Shown: positions 45,592 through 57,570, counted from the stretch's first letter. The stretch: DNA of 64,000 nucleotides from Mycolicibacterium setense (GCF_000805385.1 NZ_JTJW01000006.1:620001-684000); one strand, 5' to 3'. Notes: generated from the letters alone by a model not told the origin. Program-made: numbers and translations.

Positions 45592-46410
45592 TCAGTTGCG
45601 GTCGACGGACGGCGGCGTCGGTGCCTTGATCCCGGCCGGGCCCAGGTTCTTGTCGAACGCTTCCTTCCAGGCGCCGCTGGAGATCATCTTCTCGATCGCG
45701 TCGTTGATCTTGTTGCGCAACTCGGTGTCGCCCTTCTTCAGGCCGATGCCGTAACGCTCTTCGGAGAAGGTGTCGCCGACCAGTTTGAACGTCCCGGGGC
45801 TCTGGGCGGCGTAGCCGGCCAGGATCACCTCATCGGTGGTCAGCGCATCGATGTTGCCGTTCTTGATCGCATCGAGGCACAGCGAGTAGGTGTCGTATTG
45901 CTGCAGCTGCACCTTCGGGTATTCGTCCTTGATCCGCTGAGCCGGAGTCGAACCGGACACCGAGCACAGTTTCTTGTTGTTCTCCAACGACGCCGCACCG
46001 GTGATGTCGGTGTTGTCGGCCCGCACCAGCAGGCTCTGCCCGGTGATCAGGTACGGCCCGGCGAAGTCGACCTTCTCTTTCCGGGCGTCGGTGATCGAGT
46101 AGGTGGCCACGATGTAGTCGACCTGGTCGTTCTGGATCAGCGTCTCGCGCTGAGCGGACGGCGATTCCTTCCATTCGATCTTGTCCTCGGGGTAACCCAA
46201 TTCGTTGGCCACGTATTTGGCCACGTCGACGTCGAATCCCGACATGGTGCCGTCCGGGTTCTTCTGGCCCAGACCGGGCTGGTCGTACTTGGTGCCGATG
46301 ACGATCTTGCTGGAGTCACCGCCGTCGCCGCCGCCACAGGCGGTCGCGGCGAAGGGGAGGGCGATCGCGAGAGCGAGGGTACCGACCAACTTGAACGGCA
46401 CAGAGGGCAT
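45592..46410 (-). CDS. gluB: Glutamate-binding lipoprotein GluB
   Basis: Periplasmic-type solute-binding protein of 272 residues, family 3. The signal peptide ends in the lipobox FAATAC, with GGGDGG after. The SBP3 signature region is GFDVDVAKYVANELGY, followed by VDYIVATYSITDARKEKVDFAGPYL. It captures glutamate for GluCD. Expected to be lipid-anchored outside the membrane. Confidence 0.94.
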   Translation of the reverse strand: MPSVPFKLVGTLALAIALPFAATACGGGDGGDSSKIVIGTKYDQPGLGQKNPDGTMSGFDVDVAKYVANELGYPEDKIEWKESPSAQRETLIQNDQVDYIVATYSITDARKEKVDFAGPYLITGQSLLVRADNTDITGAASLENNKKLCSVSGSTPAQRIKDEYPKVQLQQYDTYSLCLDAIKNGNIDALTTDEVILAGYAAQSPGTFKLVGDTFSEERYGIGLKKGDTELRNKINDAIEKMISSGAWKEAFDKNLGPAGIKAPTPPSVDRN

Positions 46411-46448
46411 GTTCGGGTTCCTTTCGGCGGAGCGTTAGTGGCAGAGCG

Positions 46449-47234
46449 CTAGTGATGGAGAATCTTGCCGAGAAAATCTTTGGCGCGATCGGATTTCGGA
46501 TTGTCGAAGAACTCGGCCGGCGGTGCGTCCTCGACGATCGCGCCGTCGGCCATGAACACCACCCGGTCAGACGCGCGGCGGGCGAAACCCATCTCGTGGG
46601 TGACGACCACCATCGTCATGCCCTCGCCGGCCAGTGCGGTCATCACCGCCAGCACCTCGTTGATCATCTCGGGGTCCAGGGCACTGGTGGGCTCGTCGAA
46701 CAGCATGACCTTCGGATTCATCGCCAGCGACCGGGCGATTGCGACGCGTTGCTGCTGACCACCCGACAGCTGTGCCGGGTACTTGTCGGCCTGATTGGCC
46801 ACCCCGACGCGGTCCAGCAGGGCCATCGCCCTCTCCCGCGCTTCGGTCTTGGACTTGCGGCGGACCTTCACCGGGGCGAGCGTGACGTTCTCCAGGATCG
46901 TCTTGTGCGCGAACAGGTTGAAGGACTGGAACACCATGCCGACGTCCGAACGCAGCTGGGCCAGCTTGCGCCCCTCGGCCGGCAGGGTCCGGCCGTCGAT
47001 CGCGATGGTGCCGGAATCGATGGTCTCCAGCCGATTGATGGTGCGGCACAGCGTGGACTTACCCGATCCCGACGGGCCGAGCACCACGACGACCTGGCCG
47101 CGGCCCACGTCGAGGTTGATGTCGTTCAGTACGTGCAGCGGTCCGAAGTGTTTGTTGACTCCCGACAGCGAGATCATCGGCACATCTCGTGGCGCTGCGT
47201 CGTCGACCTGCGGCTGCGCGCCGGGGCTTCCCAT
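46449..47234 (-). CDS. gluA: Glutamate ABC transporter ATPase GluA
   Basis: ATP-binding subunit of 261 residues: Walker [11 protein letters not shown]-loop [13 protein letters not shown], signature LSGGQQQR, Walker [14 protein letters not shown] and the switch His in [11 protein letters not shown]. It drives import by GluCD. ATG 47234 is chosen; an internal ATG at 47177 ([12 protein letters not shown]) would give the minimal domain. First gene of gluABCD, divergent from miaB across 92 bp. Confidence 0.95.
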   Translation of the reverse strand: MGSPGAQPQVDDAAPRDVPMISLSGVNKHFGPLHVLNDINLDVGRGQVVVVLGPSGSGKSTLCRTINRLETIDSGTIAIDGRTLPAEGRKLAQLRSDVGMVFQSFNLFAHKTILENVTLAPVKVRRKSKTEARERAMALLDRVGVANQADKYPAQLSGGQQQRVAIARSLAMNPKVMLFDEPTSALDPEMINEVLAVMTALAGEGMTMVVVTHEMGFARRASDRVVFMADGAIVEDAPPAEFFDNPKSDRAKDFLGKILHH

Positions 47235-47313
47235 GGCAGGTGACCTTACCCAGGGAACGTCCACCCTGCCCGGATCTCGTGAATCCGCCGCGTTAACGTT
47301 TTGGGCGCCTCCG

Positions 47314-47319
47314 TACCAT
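47314..47319 (+). promoter_or_regulatory. Leaderless-type -10 box of miaB
   Basis: TACCAT lies 7 bp before GTG 47327. Confidence 0.45.
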
Positions 47320-47326
47320 TGAGTCC

Positions 47327-48886
47327 GTGACGACGATGGAGACCCGGGACGCAGCACCCGACCCGGCCCTCGGTTGCGCACGCACCTATCAGGTCCGCAC
47401 CTACGGCTGCCAGATGAACGTGCACGACTCCGAGCGGCTGTCCGGCCTGCTCGAGGATGCCGGATACCGGCGCGCCGAGGACGGCGCCGATGCCGACATC
47501 GTGGTGTTCAACACCTGCGCGGTCCGCGAGAACGCCGACAACAAGCTGTACGGCAATCTGAGCCACCTGGCCCCGCGAAAGCAGGCCGACCCCAACATGC
47601 AGATCGCGGTCGGCGGTTGCCTGGCACAAAAGGACCGTGATTCGGTACTGCGCCGAGCCCCGTGGGTCGACGTGGTCTTCGGCACGCACAACATCGGATC
47701 CCTGCCGACGCTGCTGGAGCGGGCCCGCCACAACCGTGCCGCCCAGGTCGAGATCGTCGAGGCCCTGCAGGAGTTTCCGTCCACCCTGCCCGCGACGCGG
47801 GAGTCCGCCTATGCGGCCTGGGTCTCGATCTCGGTGGGCTGCAACAACACCTGCACGTTCTGCATCGTGCCGTCGCTGCGCGGTAAAGAGGTCGACCGTC
47901 GGCCGGGCGACATTCTGGCCGAGGTTCAGACCCTGGCTGACCAGGGTGTGCTCGAGGTCACCCTGTTGGGCCAGAACGTCAACGCCTACGGCGTGTCGTT
48001 CGCTGCGGACGAGCGCTTGCGCGAGGACCCGACCAACTGGGCCGATGTACCCCGTGACCGCAGCGCTTTCGCCAAGCTGCTGCGGGCCTGTGGCGACGTG
48101 GACGGGCTGGAGCGTGTGCGGTTCACCTCGCCGCACCCGGCGGAGTTCACCGACGACGTGATCGAGGCGATGGCGCAGACCCCGAACGTGTGCCCGACGC
48201 TGCACATGCCGCTGCAATCGGGTTCGGACCGGATCCTGAAGGCAATGCGCCGCTCTTACCGGGCCGAGCGCTACCTGGGCATCATCGACAAGGTCCGGGC
48301 CGCGATCCCGCACGCCGCGATCACCACCGACATCATCGTCGGGTTCCCGGGCGAGACCGAGGAAGATTTCCAGGCCACCCTCGACGTCGTCGAACGGTCG
48401 AGGTTCGCAAGCGCATTCACCTTCCAGTACTCGATTCGACCCGGCACCCCGGCCGCCGAGATGCCCGACCAGTTGCCGAAAGCTGTTGTCACCGAACGCT
48501 ATCAGCGGCTGATCGAGCTTCAGGAGCGAATTTCCCTGCAGGAGAACCAGGCTCAGATCGGCCGGGAGGTGGAGCTGTTGGTCGCCACCGGCGAAGGCCG
48601 TAAGGACGCCAGCACCGCCCGCATGTCGGGCCGGGCCCGCGACGGGCGCCTGGTCCACTTCGCCCCAGGGGCCAAGGACATCCGGCCCGGCGACATCGTC
48701 ACCACGACCGTGACCGGCGCGGCGCCACATCATCTGATCGCCGACGCGCCGCTGGCCACACATCGGCGCACCCGCGCCGGTGATGCGCACGCGGCGGGGC
48801 AGCGGCCCCGCACCGGCGTCGGTCTGGGGCTACCACGGATCGGCGCGCCGACAACGCCGCCGGCATCAGAAGGATGTGGCTGTTGA
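47327..48886 (+). CDS. miaB: tRNA-2-methylthio-N6-dimethylallyladenosine synthase MiaB
   Basis: Radical SAM methylthiotransferase of 519 residues acting on i6A37 of tRNA. The N-terminal UPF0004 domain holds the auxiliary cluster cysteines ([23 protein letters not shown]). The radical SAM CxxxCxxC is [14 protein letters not shown] domain follows (about residues 395-455). The C-terminal tail is low in structure. It works after MiaA (51.8 kb), which makes i6A. The following gene's start overlaps its stop. Confidence 0.97.
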   Translation: MTTMETRDAAPDPALGCARTYQVRTYGCQMNVHDSERLSGLLEDAGYRRAEDGADADIVVFNTCAVRENADNKLYGNLSHLAPRKQADPNMQIAVGGCLAQKDRDSVLRRAPWVDVVFGTHNIGSLPTLLERARHNRAAQVEIVEALQEFPSTLPATRESAYAAWVSISVGCNNTCTFCIVPSLRGKEVDRRPGDILAEVQTLADQGVLEVTLLGQNVNAYGVSFAADERLREDPTNWADVPRDRSAFAKLLRACGDVDGLERVRFTSPHPAEFTDDVIEAMAQTPNVCPTLHMPLQSGSDRILKAMRRSYRAERYLGIIDKVRAAIPHAAITTDIIVGFPGETEEDFQATLDVVERSRFASAFTFQYSIRPGTPAAEMPDQLPKAVVTERYQRLIELQERISLQENQAQIGREVELLVATGEGRKDASTARMSGRARDGRLVHFAPGAKDIRPGDIVTTTVTGAAPHHLIADAPLATHRRTRAGDAHAAGQRPRTGVGLGLPRIGAPTTPPASEGCGC

Positions 48887-49506
48887 GCAACGAGAGCGAC
48901 TTCGACCGGTTCAAGGACGACCTCGCCGCAGTCGAACGCAGGGTCACCCGTGAGTTCGACTCGGGCCCACGGGCGATGGTGGTCGCGATCCTCGTGTTCG
49001 TGGTGTTGCTGTCCTTCGTCCTGCCACACACCGGCTCCAGCAAGGGCTTCGATGTCCTGGTCGGTGACGCCACGGCCCTGGCCGACGGGATTTCGCTGCC
49101 GTCGCGGGTGTTCACCTGGCTGGCGCTGGTGTTCTCGGTCGGTTTCTCGACGCTGGCGCTGATCACCCGCCGCTGGGCGTTGGCCTGGGTGGCGCTCGCC
49201 GGTTCCGCGGTCGCCAGCGCGCTCGGGATGCTTGCGGTGTGGTCACGCCAGACCGCCGCCGGCTACCCCGGCCCGGGCATCGGACTGATCATCGGCTGGC
49301 TCGCGGTGATCGTGCTGACGTTCCACTGGGCGCGGGTGGTCTGGTCGCGCACGGCGCTGCAGCTGGCAGCCGAGGAGGAGCGCCGCCGCGAAGCCGCCGA
49401 GCATCAGCAGCACGGCGTGCTCGGCTTCCCGAAGGCGGCCCCTGAGCCCGACTCGACGGGCAGCGACACCGCAGGCAAGAAGCCGGACCAGCCGGACCAG
49501 ACCTAG
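48883..49506 (+). CDS. Conserved mycobacterial membrane protein (Rv2732c-like)
   Basis: A 207-residue protein with about four transmembrane helices ([80 protein letters not shown]), an acidic/basic helical N-terminus and a charged tail. TTG 48883 is favoured: AGAAGGA (48868-48874) stands 8 bp before it and it overlaps the miaB stop (TTGA). ATG 48874 in frame would be too close to the ribosome binding site. Function unknown. Confidence 0.85.
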   Translation: MSNESDFDRFKDDLAAVERRVTREFDSGPRAMVVAILVFVVLLSFVLPHTGSSKGFDVLVGDATALADGISLPSRVFTWLALVFSVGFSTLALITRRWALAWVALAGSAVASALGMLAVWSRQTAAGYPGPGIGLIIGWLAVIVLTFHWARVVWSRTALQLAAEEERRREAAEHQQHGVLGFPKAAPEPDSTGSDTAGKKPDQPDQT

Positions 49507-49530
49507 CTGCGCCCTCCGAGCGCTCCAGCG

Positions 49531-50898
49531 CTACTTGCGCTCTCCGAGCGCGGCCGCCGCCGCGTCGGCCCACTGACGCCACTGCTCGGCGCTTGCCCTG
49601 GCCTCGGCCGCATCCTTCGTCCGCCCGGCCGCCTCGGCCTTCTCGGCCTGCCGCTCGAACTGTTCGGCACGGGAGCGGAATTGATCGGCACGAGCCTTGG
49701 CTTCGGGATCGACACCGCCGGACGGTGCGTCGCGGACCTTCTTCTCCACGGCGCGCAGTCGTCGTTCCAGATCGGCGGCGCGTTCACGGGGGACCTTGCC
49801 GATCGCATCCCACTTGTCGCCGATGGTGCGCAGTGCCGCGCGGGCCGCATCCAGATCGGTCGTGTCGATCTTCTCGGCCTCGGCCAGCAGCGCCTCCTTG
49901 GCGGCGGCATTGGCCTTGAACTCGGCGTCACGTTCGGCGTGCGCGGCGTTGCGGGCGCCGAAGAACGTGTCCTGGGCGGCCTTGAACCGGTGCCAGAGTG
50001 CGTCGTCGACATCCTTGGCGGCGCGGCCCGCGGACTTCCACTGGGCCAGCAGGTCGCGGAAGGCGGCGGCGGTGGCGCCCCAGTCGGTCGATCCGGAGAG
50101 CTGCTCGGCCTGCTCGCACAGGCCCTCCTTGACCTGGCGGGCGCCGACGCGGCCGCGGTCGAGTTCGGCGAAGTGGGAGCCACGACGGCGATTGAAGGTC
50201 TCCCGGGCGGTCGAGTAGCGCTTCCACAGGGCATCGTCGACCTTGCGGTCCAATCCGGTGATGGTGCGCCACTCGTCGAGGATCTCGCGCAGGCGGTCTC
50301 CGGCGGACTTCCACTGGGTGGAGTTCGCGGCCAGATCTTCGGCTTCGGCGGCCAGTGCCTCCTTGCGCGCGGTCTGCGCGGCGCGGTGCTCTTCCCGCTG
50401 GGCCCGCTCGGTCTTGGCGGCCTCGTCGGCGTGTTCCAGGATCGCTGTCAGACGGGTGTTCAGCGCATCCACGTCGCCGAGAACTGCTGCGGTGGGCAGA
50501 CTTTCGGCCAGCGCGGCGGCCGCCGACTTGATCTTGCGGGCATCGCCGGTGCCGGTGGACAGCCGATGCTCCAGCAGCGCCACCTCGGTATGCAGATCAT
50601 CGAAGCGCCGGCCGAAGTGAGCGAACGCAGATTCGGTGTCGCCGGCCTGCCACGAACCGATGACGCGCTCGTCGGATCCGTTGACCAACCACACCGTGCC
50701 GTCGTCGTCCACCCGCCCGAAGCGGTGCGGGTCGCTGCTCGGCGCGACCGCGACCACCGGGGCAACCCGGCTGGGACGGGGAACGGGACGGGGTGGGCCC
50801 GGCCGTGGGATAGCTGCAGGGGTGGGCCGCGGGTTGGTCTCGGGAGTGGGCCCCGACGTCGTCTGTGGGGTGGCTTCGCCTGGCTCACTGGTTGTCAT
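49531..50898 (-). CDS. DUF349 repeat protein
   Basis: A 455-residue protein. A Pro/Thr-rich disordered start (about residues 1-50) precedes a small [25 protein letters not shown] domain and then several DUF349 helical repeats, each with W-K...A...W-Y patterns ([56 protein letters not shown]). The C-terminus is Ala/Glu/Lys-rich. ATG 50898 follows GAGGAG. Matches Rv2731 in position. Function uncertain; DUF349 proteins are linked to RNA or stress processes in some bacteria. Confidence 0.88.
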   Translation of the reverse strand: MTTSEPGEATPQTTSGPTPETNPRPTPAAIPRPGPPRPVPRPSRVAPVVAVAPSSDPHRFGRVDDDGTVWLVNGSDERVIGSWQAGDTESAFAHFGRRFDDLHTEVALLEHRLSTGTGDARKIKSAAAALAESLPTAAVLGDVDALNTRLTAILEHADEAAKTERAQREEHRAAQTARKEALAAEAEDLAANSTQWKSAGDRLREILDEWRTITGLDRKVDDALWKRYSTARETFNRRRGSHFAELDRGRVGARQVKEGLCEQAEQLSGSTDWGATAAAFRDLLAQWKSAGRAAKDVDDALWHRFKAAQDTFFGARNAAHAERDAEFKANAAAKEALLAEAEKIDTTDLDAARAALRTIGDKWDAIGKVPRERAADLERRLRAVEKKVRDAPSGGVDPEAKARADQFRSRAEQFERQAEKAEAAGRTKDAAEARASAEQWRQWADAAAAALGERK

Positions 50899-51170
50899 AT
50901 CCGCTCCTCGTACTCCGCACGGTTTGCCCGTGCATCTGCCGCGCGACGCGGCGCCTGATGCTGTCGCTTTGTCCGCTATTGAAGCAGGTCGCGCTGTGCC
51001 GTGCCCATGGCTTTCGGCGCAATGCCCCCACAAACCCCGATGGGCGGCGGCGGGATCGGCCTGATCCGGCCGTTTCACGGACCCTCGGCGCGGTCACGGC
51101 GAGGTCATTCAGGGGTTGGCACCGGCACTCCGTTACAAGCCCGGCGGCCGCCGCGCATTAGTTTGGTGAC

Positions 51171-51857
51171 GTGCTCAGCGCCATCGCGATCGTCCCCGCC
51201 ACGCCGGTTCTCGTGCCCGAACTGGTGGGTGCGGCCGCGGTCGAGGTCGCAGGCTTACGCGACGCGGTGATCACCACGGCAACGGCGCTGCCGCCGCGCT
51301 GGCTGGCTGTCGGCGTCGGCCCCGGCGACGCGGTGTACGGACCCGACAGTGCCGGGACCTTCGCCGGCTACGGCGTCGACATCCCGGTGGCCCTCGGTCC
51401 GGGACCGGTGGGCGAGCCGATGCCACTGCCGCTGTGCGCACTGATCGCCGGGTGGATCAGAGGCCAGGCCGCACCCCATGCGAGTGTCGACGTGCACTCC
51501 TACGCCGCGACGCATCCGGCGGCCGAAGCACTGGCCCTCGGGCGCACCCTGCGTGCCCGGATCGACGAATCCCCGGATCCCGTGGGCGTGCTGGTGGTCG
51601 CCGACGGGCTGCACACCCTGACTCCGGCAGCCCCGGGTGGTCACGTGGCGGCATCGGTGGCCACTCAGCAGGATCTCGACGACGCGCTGGCAACCGGTGA
51701 CCTGGACGCCCTGGTGGAACTGCCCGAGCCGGTGCTCGGCAGGGTGGCGTTTCAAGTGCTGGCAGGCCTGACCGCATCGTCGCCGGCCACGGCGCGTGAG
51801 CTCTACCGAGGTGCCCCCTACGGCGTCGGCTACTTCGTCGGCGAATGGCTGCCGTGA
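51171..51857 (+). CDS. Conserved protein, class III extradiol dioxygenase-like fold (Rv2728c-like)
   Basis: A 228-residue protein ([61 protein letters not shown]). The strand order and VVADG...H pattern recall LigB-like catalytic subunits, but the N-terminal metal histidines of true extradiol enzymes are not evident, so activity is doubtful. GTG start. It overlaps miaA by 13 bp, heading the miaA-dapF-hflX run. Confidence 0.7.
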   Translation: MLSAIAIVPATPVLVPELVGAAAVEVAGLRDAVITTATALPPRWLAVGVGPGDAVYGPDSAGTFAGYGVDIPVALGPGPVGEPMPLPLCALIAGWIRGQAAPHASVDVHSYAATHPAAEALALGRTLRARIDESPDPVGVLVVADGLHTLTPAAPGGHVAASVATQQDLDDALATGDLDALVELPEPVLGRVAFQVLAGLTASSPATARELYRGAPYGVGYFVGEWLP

Positions 51858-52762
51858 TCCGGCCCATCGCGATCATCGGGCCGACCGGCACCGGCAAGTC
51901 GGCACTCGGGTTGGCGATCGCCGAGGAATTGAACGGCGAGATCGTGAATGCCGATGCGATGCAGCTCTACCGCGGCATGGACATCGGCACCGCCAAGTTG
52001 CCCCTCGCCGAGCGTCGCGGCATCCCACACCACCAGCTGGATGTCCTGGACGTCACCGAGACCGCGACGGTAGCCCGCTATCAGCAGGACGCCGCGGCCG
52101 ATGTCGAGGCCATCGCGGCCCGCGGCGCGGTCCCGGTGATCGTGGGCGGGTCGATGCTCTACATCCAGTCACTGCTCGACGAATGGACGTTTCCGGCCAC
52201 CGACCCTGCCGTGCGGGCGCGCTGGGAGGCCCGGCTGGCCGAGGTGGGTGTCGCCGCACTCCATGCGGAGCTGGCCCGGGTGGACCCGGCCGCCGGGGCA
52301 TCGATCCTGCCCACCGACGGGCGGCGAATCGTGCGGGCCCTGGAGGTCGTCGAGCTCACCGGTCAACCGTTCGCCGCGTCGGCGCCGAAGATCGGTGCCC
52401 CGCGCTGGGACACCGCGATCATCGGATTGGATTGGGACACATCAGTTCTCGATGAGCGCCTGGAGCGACGCACCGACCTGATGTTCGCCGACGGGTTGGT
52501 GGACGAGGTGCGGACGCTGATCGGCCGGGGACTGCGTGACGGGGTCACCGCTGCGCGGGCCCTGGGTTATGCGCAGGTGCTGGCCGATCTCGACGCCGGG
52601 GGAGACGGGGCCGCGGCGCGGGAGCCCACGTTCATCGGCACCCGCCGCTACGTGCGCAGGCAGCGGTCCTGGTTCCGGCGCGACCATCGCGTGGTGTGGC
52701 TGGACGGCGCCGCCGACGGGCTGGTGCACGAGGCGCTGCGGGTATGGCGGCACGTATCCTGA
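51845..52762 (+). CDS. miaA: tRNA dimethylallyltransferase MiaA
   Basis: Transfers dimethylallyl to A37 of tRNA, 305 residues. P-loop is [19 protein letters not shown]; further motifs are [51 protein letters not shown] and [14 protein letters not shown]. Starts inside the previous gene (13-bp overlap) and lies 4 bp before dapF. Provides the substrate for MiaB. Confidence 0.97.
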   Translation: MAAVIRPIAIIGPTGTGKSALGLAIAEELNGEIVNADAMQLYRGMDIGTAKLPLAERRGIPHHQLDVLDVTETATVARYQQDAAADVEAIAARGAVPVIVGGSMLYIQSLLDEWTFPATDPAVRARWEARLAEVGVAALHAELARVDPAAGASILPTDGRRIVRALEVVELTGQPFAASAPKIGAPRWDTAIIGLDWDTSVLDERLERRTDLMFADGLVDEVRTLIGRGLRDGVTAARALGYAQVLADLDAGGDGAAAREPTFIGTRRYVRRQRSWFRRDHRVVWLDGAADGLVHEALRVWRHVS

Positions 52763-52766
52763 TCAG

Positions 52767-53648
52767 GTGATCTCCGGCAGCGTGGGCTTTGTGAAAGGGC
52801 ACGGCACCCAGAACGACTTCGTGGTGCTGCCCGACCTCGATGCCGCGCTGTCGCTCACGCCGGCCGCCGTGGCCGCGCTGTGCGACCGTCGCCGCGGTAT
52901 CGGCGCCGACGGCGTGCTCCGTGTGACGACCGCCGCGGCTGCGCAGGCCGCCGGCGTTTTCGAGCGCTTGCCCGACGGGGTCGCGGCCTCCGATTGGTAC
53001 ATGGACTACCGCAATGCCGACGGCTCCATCGCTCAGATGTGTGGCAACGGGGTGCGGGTGTTCGCGCACTACCTGCGCGCCTCGGGCCTGGAGACCGCCG
53101 ACGAGTTCGTGGTGGGCTCGCTGGCCGGGCCGCGTCCCGTGGTGCTGCACAGTGTCGACGGAACCTCGGCGGAGGTCACCGTGGAGATGGGGAAGGCCAA
53201 CCGGTTCGGCACGGGAACCGCGGTGGTCGGTGGTCGCAGCCTCAGCGGTGTGGCCGTCGACGTGGGCAATCCGCATCTGGCGTGTGTTGGGTTGACCGAG
53301 GGCGAGTTGGCGGTGCTCGACGTCGCGGGGCCGGTGACCTTCGACGAGCAACTGTTCCCCGACGGCGTCAACGTCGAGGTCCTGACCGCTCCGGTCGATG
53401 GTGCGGTGTCGATGCGGGTGCACGAGCGCGGCGTCGGCGAGACCCGTTCCTGCGGCACCGGCACCGTGGCGGCCACGCTGGCGGCATTGGCCCATCAGGG
53501 CGTCGATACCGGCTCACTGCGGGTGCGCATCCCCGGCGGGGAGGTCGCGGTGACGATCACCGAATCCACCAGCTACCTGCGTGGACCGTCGGTGCTGGTG
53601 GCCCGCGGCGACCTGTCCGAGCAGTGGTGGAACGCAGCGCACACCTAA
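52767..53648 (+). CDS. dapF: Diaminopimelate epimerase
   Basis: Cofactor-independent epimerase of 293 residues making meso-diaminopimelate. The two catalytic Cys are in [14 protein letters not shown] and [14 protein letters not shown]. The start is [20 protein letters not shown] 52767 lies 4 bp after the miaA stop; frames that begin earlier translate miaA sequence out of frame. Confidence 0.97.
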   Translation: MISGSVGFVKGHGTQNDFVVLPDLDAALSLTPAAVAALCDRRRGIGADGVLRVTTAAAAQAAGVFERLPDGVAASDWYMDYRNADGSIAQMCGNGVRVFAHYLRASGLETADEFVVGSLAGPRPVVLHSVDGTSAEVTVEMGKANRFGTGTAVVGGRSLSGVAVDVGNPHLACVGLTEGELAVLDVAGPVTFDEQLFPDGVNVEVLTAPVDGAVSMRVHERGVGETRSCGTGTVAATLAALAHQGVDTGSLRVRIPGGEVAVTITESTSYLRGPSVLVARGDLSEQWWNAAHT

Positions 53649-53693
53649 TTGGAGTGCGGGCGGAACGATCCACATGACACCCTGTAAGTACAT

Positions 53694-55103
<1,410 letters not shown>

Positions 55104-55134
55104 CTTGCAGTGCAATGGGTATCAGCCCGTCCGG

Positions 55135-55710
55135 CTACGCATCCTCAGCAGACGAGCCGACGAACTGACGGTCCTCGGCAAGGTAGCCGCTCCAGCCCAA
55201 AGCATCGAGGTCGACCTCCGGTGCCACGGTTCCGCAGCAACGGCACATTCGGGCCTCGGTCTCGGCGTTGAACCGGGCACACGCGGTGGCGTATACGCGC
55301 GGCGGATCGGCGTCGTGATCATGTTGCCACTCAAGCCGATACAGCTCGTCACCGCAGGTTTCGCAGAACCAGGCCGCCGCCTCCAGACCGGCGTCGCCTG
55401 CGAGATAACGTAGCAGGATGCCTTCCTCGCGCGGCTCGATCCGGTGCGGGGTGCCCGCGGGAATGTAGGCGTGGTCGCCGATCTCCAGGCGCAGTGTGTT
55501 CACCGAACTCATCCGCATGCGGATGGTCGTGTCACCCGACATCGCCGCCAGCACTGTGTCCTCGGCGAAGATCTGATAGAACGGCTGGTCAATCCAGTTG
55601 CGGGACAAGGTAATTTGTGGGTCGACGTCGAGTGGTAGCACGGCAAGGTCGGCGTAATTGCCAACTGTTGCACCGACCTTGTAGGCATCGAGCATCCGGC
55701 GGCGAGTCAT
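55135..55710 (-). CDS. Degenerate 3-hydroxyanthranilate-dioxygenase-like cupin, beta-type partner
   Basis: A 191-residue cupin. Its C-terminal rubredoxin-like metal site is like bacterial 3-hydroxyanthranilate 3,4-dioxygenase: Cys116/Cys119 (WFCETCGDELYRLEW) and Cys156/Cys159 (MCRCCGTV). By alignment from memory, cupin His and Glu ligands are replaced (NWIDQPFYQIF), and only His89 (IPAGTPHRIEP) remains of the triad. So it may be a structural or regulatory partner. ATG 55710 overlaps the stop of the intact paralogue by 4 bp, which suggests a heteromer. No substrate assigned. Confidence 0.75.
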   Translation of the reverse strand: MTRRRMLDAYKVGATVGNYADLAVLPLDVDPQITLSRNWIDQPFYQIFAEDTVLAAMSGDTTIRMRMSSVNTLRLEIGDHAYIPAGTPHRIEPREEGILLRYLAGDAGLEAAAWFCETCGDELYRLEWQHDHDADPPRVYATACARFNAETEARMCRCCGTVAPEVDLDALGWSGYLAEDRQFVGSSAEDA

Positions 55711-56444
55711 GCTTGGACCTCCTTGGCCCTGGTGGTCAGTTCGCGGACTGCGTTGTTGATCACCCGGGTCTGGTCCACCATCCGGCGCCAGCCCCAGGGA
55801 TCCTCCGGGAACACGTCGTTGACATGGCCGCAGTTGGCGCAGGTCCGGCCCTCATCGGAGTTGCGGATGTCGACGAACTCGCCGGACGCGGCCAGGGTGG
55901 CGAACTGCGGAAACTTGTCGTCGGCGTTGCCGAACCGGGTTGGGTCGAAGTCGGGCGCCCCGGCGGGCCCGGCACCGTACTCGAGGCGCACGATCTCCTT
56001 CTTGCAGTTCTTGCAATTGGCGCTCAGCGCTTCGCACTGGCCGGGTTCCTCGGACTGGCGCTGGGTGATCGTCGCGACGATGAACGCGTTCGGATCGTTG
56101 TAGTCGCGCAGAAACGAGTTCACGCCATGCGTCTTCTGCGTCGCCATGATCGCGCCCGACGCCAGCATGGCCTGATGCGATCCGAAGGTCACCAGGACCT
56201 CCGAAATGCTGTTGGTGTGGAAGAAATGCCCGTGGTCGCGGCCCTCGCCGCCAAACATCACCGTGCCGCACGGGACGATAGCGCCCGCGTCGTCGTACGG
56301 GAAGATCGGGATGAGATTGGCCGCGGCCTTGGCCATCCGTTCGAAGATGCTCACCTTCAGCGGTTCGCGCTTGCCGTCGGGGGCAGGGATACGGCGGGTC
56401 GGTTCCATCGCCGGCAGCGGCGTTACTTCGACAACGTCGGTCAT
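55707..56444 (-). CDS. 3-hydroxyanthranilate-dioxygenase-like cupin, probable catalytic partner
   Basis: A 245-residue cupin. His76 and Glu82 (HFFHTNSISEVLVTFG) have the H-x5-E spacing of the iron site, and His106 (QKTHGVNSF) is a plausible third ligand. A second metal site is formed by Cys144/Cys147 (NCKNCKKEIVRLEYG) and Cys202/Cys205 (TCANCGHV), as in bacterial 3-hydroxyanthranilate dioxygenases. It probably cleaves an aromatic ring, perhaps with an amino or hydroxyl substituent; this is inference. First gene of a two-gene operon divergent from the IclR gene's neighbours, with an IclR-type palindrome 65 bp upstream. Confidence 0.72.
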   Translation of the reverse strand: MTDVVEVTPLPAMEPTRRIPAPDGKREPLKVSIFERMAKAAANLIPIFPYDDAGAIVPCGTVMFGGEGRDHGHFFHTNSISEVLVTFGSHQAMLASGAIMATQKTHGVNSFLRDYNDPNAFIVATITQRQSEEPGQCEALSANCKNCKKEIVRLEYGAGPAGAPDFDPTRFGNADDKFPQFATLAASGEFVDIRNSDEGRTCANCGHVNDVFPEDPWGWRRMVDQTRVINNAVRELTTRAKEVQA

Positions 56445-56637
56445 CGTGACACCTTTCTGTGTGCGCTGCGAGGCTGCCGCTCGAACTGGCGCCCGCAGGT
56501 GGATGTCGCACTGTGCGGAACAGTGATCGTCATCACGAACCGAACGGTATCAACGGTCAGATCACCCGCGCAAGCAAATCTGCTGCTTGACTTTTGGTAT
56601 CACCGCTGCTCGGAGCGGGTCTGAGGGTAGGGGCGGG
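56445..56637. promoter_or_regulatory. Promoter region of the cupin operon
   Basis: A 193-bp gap between the cupin operon and the IclR gene stop. It includes the operator at 56509-56525. No coding sequence is evident. Confidence 0.5.
56509..56525. promoter_or_regulatory. Candidate IclR operator, site 1
   Basis: CACTGT-GCGGA-ACAGTG is a perfect inverted repeat with 6-bp arms. On the minus strand it contains TGTTCCGCACAG, the same 12 bases found at site 2 (57554-57570). Confidence 0.72.
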
Positions 56638-57414
56638 TCAGCCGAAGCGCTTGCCGAGCGTCTGCGCGCTGCGCAGCACTGCGGCCCCGCATCGCTCGGT
56701 CCAGGACGCATCGACTCGTGAGATGGGCGCGGTAACGGCCAGTACCCCGCGGACCCGGCCGTTGCCGTCGCTCACTGCAGCCCCGACCGCACCGATATCG
56801 CCTTCGATCTCGCCGTTGTTCACGGCATAACCGCGGGATCGGACGTCGGCGAGCTGTTCGAGGAGGGCGGTGCGCGTCCGGATTGCTGTCGGTGTCGGTG
56901 CCGACAATTGCTCGTCCGGGTACAGCGCCTTCAGCTCGGTCTCCGGCAGCGCGGCGAGGAGTGCTTTGCCACCGGCAGTCGTGTGAGCCGGCAGGGACCA
57001 GCCGACGCGGTTGCCGGCCCGGACCATCTGGGCGCTCTCGACGCTGTCGAGATAGATCACGTCGGTACCGCGCAACTGGCCAAGATGCACCGTTTCGCCG
57101 GTGTCCTCGGCAAGCTCGACGAGGACCGCGTGGGCCATGGCACGAATGTCCATGTTGCGGACGACGGCCAGACCGATGTCTATGAGCGCCGGTCCGGGGC
57201 GGTAGGCCCGCGACAGATCATCCTGTTCGACGAACCGGTGGTAATGCAGTGTCGAGAGCATCCGGTGCACCGTCGACCGGGACAGCCCCATGTCGCGGCT
57301 CACCTCGTTGACCCGGATGACCTTGTTGGTCTCGAACAGTGCGAGAAGGCGCAGAACGTTGTCGACCGCACCGATCAGGCCCGCCGGCCGATCGGTGCCA
57401 GGCTCCTCAGGCAT
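56638..57414 (-). CDS. IclR-family transcriptional regulator
   Basis: A 258-residue regulator. The winged helix (LIGAVDNVLRLLALFETNKVIRVNEVSRDMGLSRSTVHRMLSTL) is followed by an IclR effector domain (AVLVELAEDTGETVHLGQLRGTDVIYLDSVES, LPAHTTAGGKALLAALPE, GIGAVGAAVSDGNG-like end). IclR proteins sense aromatic acids and control their degradation genes. ATG 57414 gives standard length; GTG 57483 is in frame upstream. Located between the cupin operon and the divergent degradation operon, each with the same palindromic core. Confidence 0.92.
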   Translation of the reverse strand: MPEEPGTDRPAGLIGAVDNVLRLLALFETNKVIRVNEVSRDMGLSRSTVHRMLSTLHYHRFVEQDDLSRAYRPGPALIDIGLAVVRNMDIRAMAHAVLVELAEDTGETVHLGQLRGTDVIYLDSVESAQMVRAGNRVGWSLPAHTTAGGKALLAALPETELKALYPDEQLSAPTPTAIRTRTALLEQLADVRSRGYAVNNGEIEGDIGAVGAAVSDGNGRVRGVLAVTAPISRVDASWTERCGAAVLRSAQTLGKRFG

Positions 57415-57553
57415 CGGCACGTCTCGGACGGGTGCGACCTGCGGCGCAGCGGCGCCGTCCGAGGGAAATATCCACGCGTGCACGCTATCCCACAGCGCGA
57501 TCAGGCACAGAAGGCTTGCAATGTGATGGCGGTCATGTCACCATTCCACGGGA

Positions 57554-57570
57554 CAGTGTTCCGCACAGCG
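57554..57570. promoter_or_regulatory. Candidate IclR operator, site 2
   Basis: CAGTGT-TCCGC-ACAGCG, an imperfect version of site 1 sharing 12 identical central bases. It lies between the iclR gene and the divergent degradation operon, 17 bp before the DUF4242 ATG. Confidence 0.7.

Noticed and set aside
47246..48790. 514-codon minus-strand frame in miaB
   Set aside because: Antisense to miaB, with shadow composition and no domain.
51171..51857. Active extradiol dioxygenase annotation
   Set aside because: The fold is reminiscent, but the usual metal-binding histidines are not evident.
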